A DNA stretch of 64,000 bases, from NCBI RefSeq assembly GCF_023022985.1, contig NZ_CP095461.1, positions 2,790,001 through 2,854,000 on the forward strand, given 5' to 3'. The stretch is from Arthrobacter gengyunqii (GTDB taxonomy: Bacteria > Actinomycetota > Actinomycetes > Actinomycetales > Micrococcaceae). The position numbers and the translations under genes are program-made. A model generated the notes under the pieces. The model was not told where the DNA came from, ran no database searches, and saw nothing but the letters and a program-made list of their open reading frames with translations. Positions 33,606 to 42,539 of the stretch are shown here, piece by piece (position 1 is the first letter of the stretch; each line of letters starts with the position of its first letter).

Positions 33606-36600
33606 TCGGTGACCTGCTTTCCTTCGGGACAGAGCGGGCAGATTTCGGGGAGCCGGCAGCCGTGGCCGCCGAATCCGCTGCGGGTGGGATCGTGCACGGT
33701 GTCAAAAGCCGCATCGGACATCAATTCCGCTGCTGACCGGATCATGTCCTGCGCCCGGGTGTCTTGAGGGTCCAGCGGCGGCTGCTGCTGGACGGACACG
33801 CCTTTGCTGGTGGTGCCCAGCTGGACCAGTGCCGCCCCGCCGGGAAGGGACGACGGCGCCGGCGGCGCCGGAGCGGTGCCGTCCTCTTCCGCCGGTTTCA
33901 GCCGGTTCACCGCCCCTTCCCGGACGGCCTCCTGATAGGCGGCCAGCTGCGGATGCCCTTCGAGCTCATCCTTCTTGGGCGCCGATTTGCCGGTCTTGAG
34001 GTCAACAATGAACAGCCTGCCCTCGGCGTCGATCTCCAACCGGTCGATTTGTCCGCGCAGCAGGGCCGTCCGCTCCTGTCCGCGGATCTCCACGGATATT
34101 TCGGCGGCAAAGTCGCGTTCCACGTCCACCAGCGACCGTCCCTCCTGCCGCATCCTGATGACGTACTCAGCGAGTTTCCGCACCATGGTTTCGGCGCGCT
34201 GGAAATCCACTTTGCCTTCCCAGTTGTCCTTCATGCCCAGTGCCGGCCAGCGCCGCTGGAGTTCGGCGACATATTCGCTTCCGGAGGCGTCCGGCAGGTC
34301 CTGCGCAATCTGGTGCACCAGGGTTCCCAGCGAACGGGCGAAGTCGGTGGCCTGTTCCCCGCCGGCTGCGGAGACGAACCAGCTCAGCGGGGATTTCAGC
34401 ACGGCGTCGACCTTGGACGGCGACACCGGAATGGGAGTCTCCTCCGGAATCACCGGAGCGTCCGTGGACAGGGGCGCCAGTCCCCACCATTCGGACGGCG
34501 CAGCGCCGGGAACGCGCACGGGGTGGTTGAGCATGGTGCCCAGATGGTGAACGGCCTCGCGGGCGAGCTCCGGTTTTTCCCCGGGCTGCTGTGCATGGGC
34601 CCGCAGCTCCGCGACGAGCGAGCGCAGCGTGAGCGGACGCAGGACCTCGGTGCGTTCGCGCTTCATCGCTTCCGGGGGAAGGGGCTCCACCAAGTCCAGA
34701 AACGGGGAGGGCTGTTCATCATCGGAGGACACCGCTGTGCAGATCAGCAGCTCCCGGGCACGCGAGACGGCGGTGGAGAAGCTGCGCAGTTCATCGTGGC
34801 GGGTGGCGTGCATCAGGGTTTGCGGGCTGCGGTGCCTGGCGAAGCCGTCGCCGTGCTCAATGGCCGCCACCAGGTCTCCGCTGCCCAGCAGCTCTCCGCG
34901 CAGCCGAAGATTGGGCCAGACTCCGTCCTGTACACCGGCGACGATGACCATGGGCCATTCCCGTCCCGCGGCGCTGGCCGGGGTCAGCAGCTCCACGGCG
35001 TCCCGCCGCTGGGCACGGGCGGCCAGGGTATCCATTGGCAGCTCTGAACTGGTCAGGTAGTCCAGGAACTGGGCCGGAGTGGAGCCCGGCAGCTGGTCAA
35101 CGTAGCGTTCGGCGGTCTGGAACAGGGCCATGATGGCGTCCAGGTCACGGTCCGCGCGTGCGCCGGCAGGGCCGCCGGAGAGCGCCGCTTCGGCCCATTT
35201 CTTGGACCAGCCGGAGACTGACCAGAGTGCCCAGAGCACGGTTTCGGCGGTGGCTCCGGGCTGGTCGGCCGCAGTGCGCCCGGCGCGCAGCATGGCGGCC
35301 AGCCGCTGGGCTGCACGTGCTTCCCAGGTCAATCCGGCGAGGGCCAGCCCGCTGGGCGACAGCGGATCCTGCAGTGCCTCCACCAGCAGGACATCGCTGG
35401 TGCGTCCGCCTCCGCCGCGCACTTCTTCCCGCCGCAGTGCCTGGCGCAGCCGGCGCAGTTCAATCGAGCTGGCGCCGCCGATCCGCGAGGTCAGCAGTGC
35501 CACGGCCGTTTCGGGCGTCAGCAGGTCAGGATTCAGGACGACGGCGAAGGCGTCGAGCAGCGGCCGCACGGCGGCTTCATCGCGCACCGCCTTTTCCGCA
35601 ACCGGAACTTTGACGTCGATCCCCTGTCCGCTGAGGTACCGCTGGATCCGGGCCAGCTGACCGCCGGTGCGGACGATCACGGCCATGTCTTCCAGCCTCC
35701 GCCCGTCCAGCAGCTGCGCCTGGAGAATACGCTGGGCGATGTACCGCAGTTCGTGCATGGGTGAATCCACGACGTGTGCCTCCGCCCGTCCGGCAGGTTC
35801 CGCGCCGACGGCGGGAAGAACTGCGGCCCGGTAGCGCGGCAGCTGCCCGACCACGGAGATTCGAGACGCCGTCCGCAGCCAGGCGGCGGCAATCGACCCG
35901 GTAAGCCGGTGCTGGCCGGACAGCACGAAGGTTTGCAGGCCCTCCCCCAGTGTGCCGGAGAGTTGGCCCAACAGGTCAGGGCGGGCTCCGCGGAAGCCCT
36001 GCACCACGGTGTCGGGGTTGGCAGTGACCACGGCGTCTCCGCCGCCGGCGAGCAGTCCCAGCAGGGCGTGGATGGCCGGGTTTGCTTCCTGCAGGTCATC
36101 CACGAGGATGAGCTGGAAGCGGACTCGTTCGGCGGCCAGGAATTCGGGATCGGTTTCCAGGATCTGCAGTGCGCTGGTAATGATGCCCGCCGGGTCAAAG
36201 GCCTCCGGCATGCGGATGTCCAAGACGTCGCGGTACTCCTCGTACAGGGCGGCGGCGGCAACCCAGTCCGGCCGGTTGTGCCGCCGTCCCAGATCGGCAA
36301 CCTGGTCCGCGGAGATGCCGTATTCGATGATGCGGTCAAACAGCTGCCGGATTTCCTGCCGAAAGCCCCGCGTCGGCAGGGCAAGGTCCAGCGATTCCGG
36401 CCAGGGCAGGGCCGGGATGCCCTGCTGGCCGTGCCCTTCCAGCAGTTCCTTAATGATGACGTCCTGCTCGGCCCCCGAAAGCAGCTTTGGCGCCCGCGTG
36501 ATGTACGGCAACCGGCCTTCGGCTTTGGCCCGCCGGATCAGGTCAAAGGCGTAGGAGGCCCAGGTGCGGGCCGGCGAGGTGCTCAAGGTTCCCTGCAGCC

Positions 36601-36862
36601 GGGCGGAGAGGGAATCCCGCAGCGCCGCGGCGGCCAGGCGGGTGGGTGCCAGCAGGAGGAGTCCGGCCGGGTCCAGTCCGCGGCTGATCCGCGCAACGGC
36701 TGCTTCCACCAGCACGGTGGACTTGCCGGTGCCCGGGGCACCCAGCACCAGGACCGGGCCGCTGCCGGCGGGCAGATCCACGACGGCCTGCTGGTCCGCG
36801 CTCAGTTCCGGGGCCTGTGCGGTTGCCGCGGAGGGCCCCACCAGTTGCAGTTTTACGCTCAT
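33602..36862 (-). CDS. adnA: AdnA-type helicase-nuclease subunit
   Basis: The protein has 1086 residues. The motor domain has Walker A GAPGTGKST at residues 41-49. Motif II reads DDLQ (255-258) rather than DExQ, consistent with a weaker motor. The C-terminal nuclease contains GQIDRLEIDAEGRLFIVDLK (metal-binding Asp and Lys) followed by HPQLAAYQ. A cysteine-rich end, GCRLPEICPLCPEG, may bind a metal or Fe-S cluster as in AddB/RecB-like nucleases. It is located between the alkyltransferase-like gene and adnB with 4-base overlaps on both sides, forming a tight repair operon. Confidence 0.92.
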   Translation of the reverse strand: MSVKLQLVGPSAATAQAPELSADQQAVVDLPAGSGPVLVLGAPGTGKSTVLVEAAVARISRGLDPAGLLLLAPTRLAAAALRDSLSARLQGTLSTSPARTWASYAFDLIRRAKAEGRLPYITRAPKLLSGAEQDVIIKELLEGHGQQGIPALPWPESLDLALPTRGFRQEIRQLFDRIIEYGISADQVADLGRRHNRPDWVAAAALYEEYRDVLDIRMPEAFDPAGIITSALQILETDPEFLAAERVRFQLILVDDLQEANPAIHALLGLLAGGGDAVVTANPDTVVQGFRGARPDLLGQLSGTLGEGLQTFVLSGQHRLTGSIAAAWLRTASRISVVGQLPRYRAAVLPAVGAEPAGRAEAHVVDSPMHELRYIAQRILQAQLLDGRRLEDMAVIVRTGGQLARIQRYLSGQGIDVKVPVAEKAVRDEAAVRPLLDAFAVVLNPDLLTPETAVALLTSRIGGASSIELRRLRQALRREEVRGGGGRTSDVLLVEALQDPLSPSGLALAGLTWEARAAQRLAAMLRAGRTAADQPGATAETVLWALWSVSGWSKKWAEAALSGGPAGARADRDLDAIMALFQTAERYVDQLPGSTPAQFLDYLTSSELPMDTLAARAQRRDAVELLTPASAAGREWPMVIVAGVQDGVWPNLRLRGELLGSGDLVAAIEHGDGFARHRSPQTLMHATRHDELRSFSTAVSRARELLICTAVSSDDEQPSPFLDLVEPLPPEAMKRERTEVLRPLTLRSLVAELRAHAQQPGEKPELAREAVHHLGTMLNHPVRVPGAAPSEWWGLAPLSTDAPVIPEETPIPVSPSKVDAVLKSPLSWFVSAAGGEQATDFARSLGTLVHQIAQDLPDASGSEYVAELQRRWPALGMKDNWEGKVDFQRAETMVRKLAEYVIRMRQEGRSLVDVERDFAAEISVEIRGQERTALLRGQIDRLEIDAEGRLFIVDLKTGKSAPKKDELEGHPQLAAYQEAVREGAVNRLKPAEEDGTAPAPPAPSSLPGGAALVQLGTTSKGVSVQQQPPLDPQDTRAQDMIRSAAELMSDAAFDTVHDPTRSGFGGHGCRLPEICPLCPEGKQVTE

Positions 36863-37263
36863 GCCTCTACTTCATCACGTCCCGCCGACAGTTCCTGACC
36901 GCGTGCTCCCAGCGCCGTGCGCAGGCTTTCGAAGACTGTCCAGTCCGTCTCCGAGGGAAACCAGCGGGCAGCGCCGATCCGCACCCGGTAGCCGGCGCCG
37001 TCGTCGTCCGGTTCCCCGCTCACCGGCGTGCCTTCAGACAGGTAATGCGCCCAGGCACGCTGCCCGTGGCCGCGGGGCGGCTCGCCGCCGGCGCGCACCA
37101 CGCGCCACCAGGGCAAGCCGTCCCCGTGGCGGGACAGAACCGCGCCCACCTGGCGGGGGCCACCGCTGCTGAGGATTTCCGCCACATCTGCGTAGGACAG
37201 GACGTGCGCAGCCGGTATCAGCCCAATCACCGACCGCACGGCTTCGACGTAGTCATTGCGCAT
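36859..37263 (-). CDS. Alkyltransferase-like (ATL) DNA repair protein, MGMT family without catalytic Cys
   Basis: This 134-residue single domain has the MGMT DNA-binding fold: VRSVIGLIPAAHVLSYADVA, SSGGPRQVGAVLSRHGDG and PWWRVVRAGG. In true O6-alkylguanine transferases the last motif is PCHR; here Trp replaces the acceptor Cys, which marks ATL proteins. They bind alkylated bases without repair and hand the lesion to nucleotide excision repair. The C-terminus (GYRVRIGAARWFPSETDW) is an actinobacterial extension. ATG 37263 is the first gene of the ATL-adnA-adnB operon; its end overlaps adnA by 4 bases. Confidence 0.88.
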   Translation of the reverse strand: MRNDYVEAVRSVIGLIPAAHVLSYADVAEILSSGGPRQVGAVLSRHGDGLPWWRVVRAGGEPPRGHGQRAWAHYLSEGTPVSGEPDDDGAGYRVRIGAARWFPSETDWTVFESLRTALGARGQELSAGRDEVEA

Positions 37264-37335
37264 ATACACCAGCGTAGTCCGGGCGCACGGCGCACGGAAT
37301 CTTCGATTGTCGGTGCCCAAAGGTACGTTTATTTT

Positions 37336-38019
37336 ATGAACAGCTGGCATGAACTCCCCCACGCGGCCTTCGATCTTGAGACCACGGGCCGCGACCCGCA
37401 GACCGCACGGATCGTCACCGCTTCCATCATCTTGGTGAACGGTCAGGGGGAAGTCCTGAAGCACCACGAGTGGCTTGCCGCCGTGGAGGAAGACATTCCG
37501 GCCGAAGCGGCAGCCATCCACGGCGTCACTACGGAACAGGCACGCGCCGAGGGGCAGCCGGCCGCCCTGGTCACCGCCGAAATCGCCGGTGTTCTCGGAA
37601 GCCTGTTCGCTGCCGGCATTCCGGTCCTGGCGTTCAACGCCTCCTATGACTTCACCGTCCTGAACCGGGAGTGCGGACGGTTCGGGCTGACGCCGCCGAC
37701 ACCCGCCCCCGTCATCGACCCCTACATCCTGGACAAGCAGGTGGACCGGTACCGACGGGGAAAACGCACTTTGACGGCGCTGACGGAACACTACGGCGTC
37801 GGCTTCGAGAACGCGCACACTTCAGCCGCCGATGTCATGGCCACCATCGGCGTTGCCCGCGCCATGGCCGGCAAGTTCCCCGTACTGCACCGCGACGCTA
37901 CGCTCCTTCATCAGGCACAGGTCAACTGGGCACGTGAACAGGCAGCCAGTTTCCAGGACTACCTCCGGCGCAAGGATCCGGCAGCCGTGGTGGACGGGAC
38001 CTGGCCCGCACGCAGCTGA
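37336..38019 (+). CDS. DnaQ-like 3'-5' exonuclease
   Basis: This 227-residue DEDD-family exonuclease has motif I AAFDLETTGRDP (Asp-x-Glu), motif II VLAFNASYDFTVLNREC (Asp) and motif III region ENAHTSAADVMATIGV (His-x5-Asp). The length fits a stand-alone proofreading-like or RNase T-like enzyme rather than a polymerase subunit. The ATG at 37336 is preceded by a T-rich, Shine-Dalgarno-poor leader. It diverges from the ATL-adnAB operon with only 72 bases between the starts, so promoters overlap. Confidence 0.9.
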   Translation: MNSWHELPHAAFDLETTGRDPQTARIVTASIILVNGQGEVLKHHEWLAAVEEDIPAEAAAIHGVTTEQARAEGQPAALVTAEIAGVLGSLFAAGIPVLAFNASYDFTVLNRECGRFGLTPPTPAPVIDPYILDKQVDRYRRGKRTLTALTEHYGVGFENAHTSAADVMATIGVARAMAGKFPVLHRDATLLHQAQVNWAREQAASFQDYLRRKDPAAVVDGTWPARS

Positions 38020-38340
38020 CGCCCTGCTTTCCCGGACATCCCCGTGTCCGGGAGCAACCCCGCGTCACGTTACGAAACATATTGGAAGCCTGCTTCATTC
38101 AGCCCGCCCCGAATCGAGTCAGCAGCCGCCTGCGTGAGATACTGACAGCTGTGTTAGGCGCTGATGGCGCCCCAGGCGCGACCCGGAGACCCTGTGGCAG
38201 GGCATCTCGCAGGGATCCGGCGTCTTGTGCCACGTGATTGGCAGACACCACCCGGTTAGCCGGCACCCAGACGTGCCCGGTACTTTCCGCGCCCGGCAAC
38301 CGCCCGCTGACCAGCACCAATACTTAGACCACGAGGATCA
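38020..38340 (+). promoter_or_regulatory. Long structured leader of metNIQ, possible riboswitch
   Basis: These 321 bases without a gene precede metN. They contain several possible stems (GGCGCTGATGGCGCC near 38157, CCGGTTAGCCGG near 38251) and CCCGGCAACC near 38291, a string also found in SAM-binding RNAs. I could not fold it convincingly into SAM-I or SAM-IV. GAGG just before ATG 38341 serves as ribosome binding site. Confidence 0.35.
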
Positions 38341-39330
38341 ATGATCACAGTTACCGACCTGCGCAAGGTTTACCGCCAGGGCGACCGCGACGTTACCGCG
38401 CTCGACGGCGTCAGCCTGAGCGTGCCGAAGGGATCCATCCACGGGATCATCGGGCACTCCGGTGCCGGGAAGTCCACGCTGGTGAGGTGCCTCACGCTGC
38501 TGGACCGCCCGACGTCGGGCTCGGTCACCATTGACGGGCGGGAACTGACCGCGGTCAAGGACTCCGAGATCCGCACCGCCCGTCGCCGTATCGGCATGGT
38601 TTTCCAGCACGCCAACCTGATGGATTCCCGCACGGCTGCTGCAAACATTGCGCATCCCCTGGAGCTGGCGGGTGCCAAAAAACAGGTCATCCAGGACAAG
38701 GTGTCCGATCTCCTGCGCCTTGTGGGACTGGAAAGCTTCGCCGGCGCCTATCCTGCGCAGCTGTCCGGCGGCCAGAAACAGCGCGTCGGCATTGCCCGCG
38801 CTCTGGCCTCCGATCCGGACATCCTGCTGTGCGACGAGCCGACGTCGGCCCTGGACCCGGGGACAACCGATGACATCCTGGACCTGATCTCGGATCTCTC
38901 GCACCGGCTGGGACTGACCGTGCTGATCATCACCCATGAAATGAACGTCGTGAAGCGGATCTGTGATTCCGTTTCCCTGCTCGAAGCAGGTCGGGTGGCC
39001 GAGCACGGCCCGCTGAACGAGGTCGCCTCGAACCTGGGCGGCCGGCTGGCCAAGCAGCTGATTCCGCTGCCCGCCACTCCCCTTTTGCCCGGGGATCCCA
39101 CCGGGCCGGTCCTGGAACTGCTGCTCACCGGCGGCAGCGCCACGGAGCCGGTGCTGTCGGCACTGACCCGCCGCTTCGACACGGATGTGAACGTCCTCGC
39201 GGGAAGCGTTGAAACCTTGGCCGGCAGGCGCTTCGGACGCCTGCGGATCCAGCTCGACGTCCATACGGACATGACCGCCGTAACCGACTATCTCGCCGAC
39301 CAGGGCGTTGCCGTGGAGGTGGCCGCATGA
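38341..39330 (+). CDS. metN: Methionine ABC transporter ATP-binding protein MetN
   Basis: The protein has 329 residues. Walker A is GHSGAGKST (about residues 38-46), the signature is LSGGQKQRVGIARALA, Walker B is ILLCDEPTSALDPGT and the switch His is in ITHEMNV. The C-terminal ~90 residues form a NIL domain (FDTDVNVLAGSVETLAGRRF), the methionine-sensing regulatory domain of MetN. It energises uptake of methionine by MetI and MetQ. It overlaps metI by 4 bases. Confidence 0.95.
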   Translation: MITVTDLRKVYRQGDRDVTALDGVSLSVPKGSIHGIIGHSGAGKSTLVRCLTLLDRPTSGSVTIDGRELTAVKDSEIRTARRRIGMVFQHANLMDSRTAAANIAHPLELAGAKKQVIQDKVSDLLRLVGLESFAGAYPAQLSGGQKQRVGIARALASDPDILLCDEPTSALDPGTTDDILDLISDLSHRLGLTVLIITHEMNVVKRICDSVSLLEAGRVAEHGPLNEVASNLGGRLAKQLIPLPATPLLPGDPTGPVLELLLTGGSATEPVLSALTRRFDTDVNVLAGSVETLAGRRFGRLRIQLDVHTDMTAVTDYLADQGVAVEVAA

Positions 39331-40157
39331 ACTTCCTGACCGAACTTTTGGACAACCCCGGAATCACCAAGGCCCTGCCGGAGTCCATCCTGGAAACCCT
39401 GCAGATGGTGGGCATCTCCGGCCTCGTCACGCTGCTCATCGGGCTTCCGCTGGGCATCTTCCTGCACACCAGCGCTCCCGGCGGCCTGCGCCCGATGCCG
39501 ATGACCAACCGGATTGTCAGCGGCGTGATCGTGAACATCACCCGTTCCATTCCGTTCGCCATCCTGATGGTGACGCTGATCCCGCTGGCCCGCATCATCA
39601 CGGGCACCTCCATCGGCCCGATTGCCGCCTGCGTGGCCCTGAGCATCGGCACCATCCCCTTCTTCGCCCGGCTGGTGGAAACCGCGCTGCGAGACGTGTC
39701 AGGCGGCAAAATTGATGCCGCCCTGGTGATGGGGTCCACGAAGATGCAGATCATCTCCAAGGTCCTGCTTCCGGAAGCGATGCCGGGACTGGTAGCCGCC
39801 CTGACCACCACCATGGTCACCCTGGTGGGCTACTCCGCCATGGCCGGCATCGTGGGCGGCGGCGGGCTGGGCCGGCTGGCCTACAACTACGGTGTCCAGC
39901 GCTTCGACAGCGGCGTCATGATCGTCACCATCATCGTGATCGTGGCCATCGTCCAGGTCATCCAGATTGCCGGCGATATCGTGGCCCGCCGCGTGGACCA
40001 CCGCTCGGCCGACGGCGGGGCCAAGCGCCGCCGCCGGACCGGTTCCGCCGGTGCCCCCGGCGCCGCCGCCCTCGACGTCGGCATTGTTGCGCCGCCGGCC
40101 GGCTCGGATCATGCTCCCGGCCGCAGTGTCCCGGACACAGCGGACATCCGCCGCTGA
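39327..40157 (+). CDS. metI: Methionine ABC transporter permease MetI
   Basis: The protein has 276 residues. Five transmembrane helices occupy about residues 20-215, with the permease coupling motif in EAMPGLVAALTTTMVTLVGY and the preceding KIDAALVMGSTKMQII. It then has a ~55-residue charged and Pro/Ala-rich cytoplasmic tail (starting RRVDHRSADGGAKRRRRTG) that is longer than in typical MetI of about 220 residues. It is coupled to metN by a 4-base overlap. Confidence 0.94.
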   Translation: MNFLTELLDNPGITKALPESILETLQMVGISGLVTLLIGLPLGIFLHTSAPGGLRPMPMTNRIVSGVIVNITRSIPFAILMVTLIPLARIITGTSIGPIAACVALSIGTIPFFARLVETALRDVSGGKIDAALVMGSTKMQIISKVLLPEAMPGLVAALTTTMVTLVGYSAMAGIVGGGGLGRLAYNYGVQRFDSGVMIVTIIVIVAIVQVIQIAGDIVARRVDHRSADGGAKRRRRTGSAGAPGAAALDVGIVAPPAGSDHAPGRSVPDTADIRR

Positions 40158-40292
40158 CCATTGAAGTTTTTCCCGCCGTCCGCTGCCTTGCCGGCCGCGG
40201 TCCGGACCGGAATCTGCAGCCAGTAGCCGCTAGCTGCCCACTGTCCGGGTTGGATGTCTTCCGGCCCGGGTTCCCTGAAAGGAACGCACCCG

Positions 40293-41132
40293 ATGCGTAA
40301 ATCACTGACTCTCGTTGCCACCGGCGTGGCCGCTGCCCTGGCGCTGTCCGCCTGCGGAGGCTCCGACGCCTCCAGCGAATCCGTTGACAGTCTGGATCCG
40401 GCAAACCCGGTAACCCTGACGGTGGGTGCCAGCCCGCTGCCGCACGCGCAGATCCTGCAGTACGTCGCCGACAATCTGGCGGCCGATGCCGGCCTCGAGC
40501 TGGAAATCAAGGAATTCGACGACTACGTCACTCCGAACATCGCCCTGGATGACGGCTCGCTGGATGCGAACTACTACCAGCACCTGCCGTACTTCGAGTC
40601 CCAGGTCGAGTCCCAGGGCTACGACTTTGAGCACGGCGCCGGCGTCCATGTGGAGCCGTACGCCGTCTTCTCCGAAAAGCATGAGGACATCTCCGCCGTC
40701 GGCGACGGTGCCCGCGTGGCCATCACCAACGACCCTTCGAACCAGGCCCGCGCGCTGACGCTGCTGGAAGAAGCCGGCCTGCTGGAGAACGTTGAAGACG
40801 ACGCTTCGGTGCTGGCCCTGACGGACGAGCAGAACCCCAAGGGACTGGACTTCGTGGAGAACCAGCCGGAGCTGCTGGTCAATGACCTCAGCGATCCCAC
40901 CGTGGACCTGGCCATTCTGAACGGCAACTACATCCTGGCCGCCGGCCTGAGCACCGACGACGCCCTGCTGGTGGAATCCGTGGAGGAGAACCCGTACGCC
41001 AACTTCCTCGCGTGGAAGACCGGCAACAAGGACGCCCGCATCGACAAGCTCGAAGAGCTGCTCCACTCCCCCGAGGTCTCGTCCTTCATCGAGGAGACCT
41101 GGCCCAACGGTGACGTCACTGCTGCTTTCTAG
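40293..41132 (+). CDS. metQ: Methionine-binding lipoprotein MetQ (NlpA family)
   Basis: The protein has 279 residues. The lipoprotein signal peptide ends in the lipobox LSAC (residues about 18-21) followed by GGSDASSES. The NlpA/MetQ fold follows, with VTLTVGASPLPHAQILQYV, EFDDYVTPNIALDDGSLDAN, NYYQHLPYFE and RVAITNDPSNQARALTLLE. The lipid-anchored receptor captures methionine outside the membrane for MetNI. ATG 40293 is preceded by AAAGGA at about 9 bases. A 135-base gap to metI may allow separate levels of expression. Confidence 0.95.
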   Translation: MRKSLTLVATGVAAALALSACGGSDASSESVDSLDPANPVTLTVGASPLPHAQILQYVADNLAADAGLELEIKEFDDYVTPNIALDDGSLDANYYQHLPYFESQVESQGYDFEHGAGVHVEPYAVFSEKHEDISAVGDGARVAITNDPSNQARALTLLEEAGLLENVEDDASVLALTDEQNPKGLDFVENQPELLVNDLSDPTVDLAILNGNYILAAGLSTDDALLVESVEENPYANFLAWKTGNKDARIDKLEELLHSPEVSSFIEETWPNGDVTAAF

Positions 41133-41158
41133 GCACTGACCGCCGCCTGCTGAACAAC

Positions 41159-41200
41159 GAAAAACCCCGCCCCTTCCGAAAGGAAGAGGCGGGGTTTTTC
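41159..41200. terminator. Bidirectional terminator between metQ and hemL
   Basis: GAAAAACCCCGCC (41159-41171) pairs with GGCGGGGTTTTTC (41188-41200), with an inner CTTCC/GGAAG and a GAAA tetraloop. The T-run occurs on both strands, so it ends metNIQ and the long heme operon. Confidence 0.92.
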
Positions 41201-41213
41201 GTGGCCGGGGCCG

Positions 41214-42539
41214 TTACGCCTGTGCCTCTGCGGCAGCCTTGGCGGCCGCCGGAAGGGCAGCGTAAATGCGTTCCATCGCGGCGTCGTCGTGTGCCCCGGA
41301 CAGGAACCAGGCCTCGAAGACCGACGGCGGCAGGTACACCCCGGCGTCGAGCATCGAGTGGAAGAACGGCTTATACCGGAAGGACTCCTGTGCCTGGGCC
41401 TGCTCGTAGTTGTGCACGCCGGTGGCGGAGGTGCCGAAGGCGACGCTGAACAGGTTGCCGGCGCGCTGGATGCTGTGGTCCACGCCGGCGTCGGTCAGTG
41501 CAGCGGAGACCGCGGCGGACAGCTCAGCGCTGCGGGCGTCCACCGTGGCATAAACCTCGGCGGTGGCGGCCTTGAGCGTGGCGACGCCGGCTGCCATGGC
41601 GATCGGGTTACCGGAGAGGGTTCCGGCCTGGTACACCGGGCCCAGGGGCGCCAGATAGTCCATGACGTCGGCACGGCCGCCGAGCGCGGCGACGGGCATG
41701 CCGCCGCCGATGACCTTGCCGAAGGTGAACAGGTCCGGAGTCCAGCCTTCCACCGCTCCGGTCAGGCCCCAGTAACCGGCCGGGCCGGTGCGGAAGCCGG
41801 TGAGGACCTCGTCCAGGATCAGCAGCGCGCCGTTGGCCGCGGTGATGCGGGACAGGGCGGCGTTGAAGCCCGGCTCCGGGGTCACCACGCCCATGTTGGC
41901 GGGCGCTGCCTCGGTGATGACGGCGGCAATGTTCGCGCCGTGCTCAGCGAAGGCCTTTTCGACCGCTTCCACGTCGTTGTACGGCAGCACCAGGGTCTCG
42001 GCAGCGGTGGCCGCAGTGACGCCGGCCGAGCCGGGCAGCGCCAGGGTGGCCAGGCCGGAGCCCGCGGAGGCCAGCAGCCCGTCGAGGTGGCCGTGGTAGC
42101 AGCCGGCGAACTTGATGACCAGGTTGCGGCCGGTGTAGCCGCGGGCCAGCCGGATGGCGGTCATGGTGGCTTCGGTGCCGGTGGAGACCATGCGCAGGCG
42201 CTTCACGCCCGGCACGCGGTCCATCACCAGCTGCGCCAGTTCAGCTTCCGCCGGGGTGGAAGCACCAAAGGAGAGACCATTGTCGACGGCTGCGTGCACC
42301 GCGGCCAAGACGTCCGGGTGGGAGTGCCCCACGAGGGCCGGCCCCCATGAGCACACGAGGTCCACGTATTCGCGGCCTTCGGAGTCGGTGATGTACGGGC
42401 CCTTGGCGGAGACCATGAACTTGGGCGTGCCGCCGACGGAACCGAAGGCCCGGACCGGTGAGTTCACGCCGCCGGGCATCAGGGCCCGGGCACGGTCGAA
42501 CAGTTCTTCGTTGGAAGAGGGTGAGACAGGTGAGGACAT
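41214..42539 (-). CDS. hemL: Glutamate-1-semialdehyde 2,1-aminomutase
   Basis: The protein has 441 residues. It is a PLP enzyme converting glutamate-1-semialdehyde to 5-aminolevulinate, step 2 of tetrapyrrole synthesis. The PLP lysine is in [18 protein letters not shown], the cofactor phosphate region is [20 protein letters not shown], and the cofactor Asp is in [27 protein letters not shown] is the N-terminal family signature. It is the last gene of the leftward heme operon; its ATG overlaps the hemB stop by one base (TAATG). Confidence 0.97.
   Translation of the reverse strand: MSSPVSPSSNEELFDRARALMPGGVNSPVRAFGSVGGTPKFMVSAKGPYITDSEGREYVDLVCSWGPALVGHSHPDVLAAVHAAVDNGLSFGASTPAEAELAQLVMDRVPGVKRLRMVSTGTEATMTAIRLARGYTGRNLVIKFAGCYHGHLDGLLASAGSGLATLALPGSAGVTAATAAETLVLPYNDVEAVEKAFAEHGANIAAVITEAAPANMGVVTPEPGFNAALSRITAANGALLILDEVLTGFRTGPAGYWGLTGAVEGWTPDLFTFGKVIGGGMPVAALGGRADVMDYLAPLGPVYQAGTLSGNPIAMAAGVATLKAATAEVYATVDARSAELSAAVSAALTDAGVDHSIQRAGNLFSVAFGTSATGVHNYEQAQAQESFRYKPFFHSMLDAGVYLPPSVFEAWFLSGAHDDAAMERIYAALPAAAKAAAEAQA

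Noticed and set aside
33764..35047. 427-codon frame antisense to adnA
   Set aside because: Shadow of the real gene; composition follows the opposite strand's codon pattern.
38341..39264. Minus-strand 308-codon frame over metN
   Set aside because: Antisense shadow of a complete metN gene.
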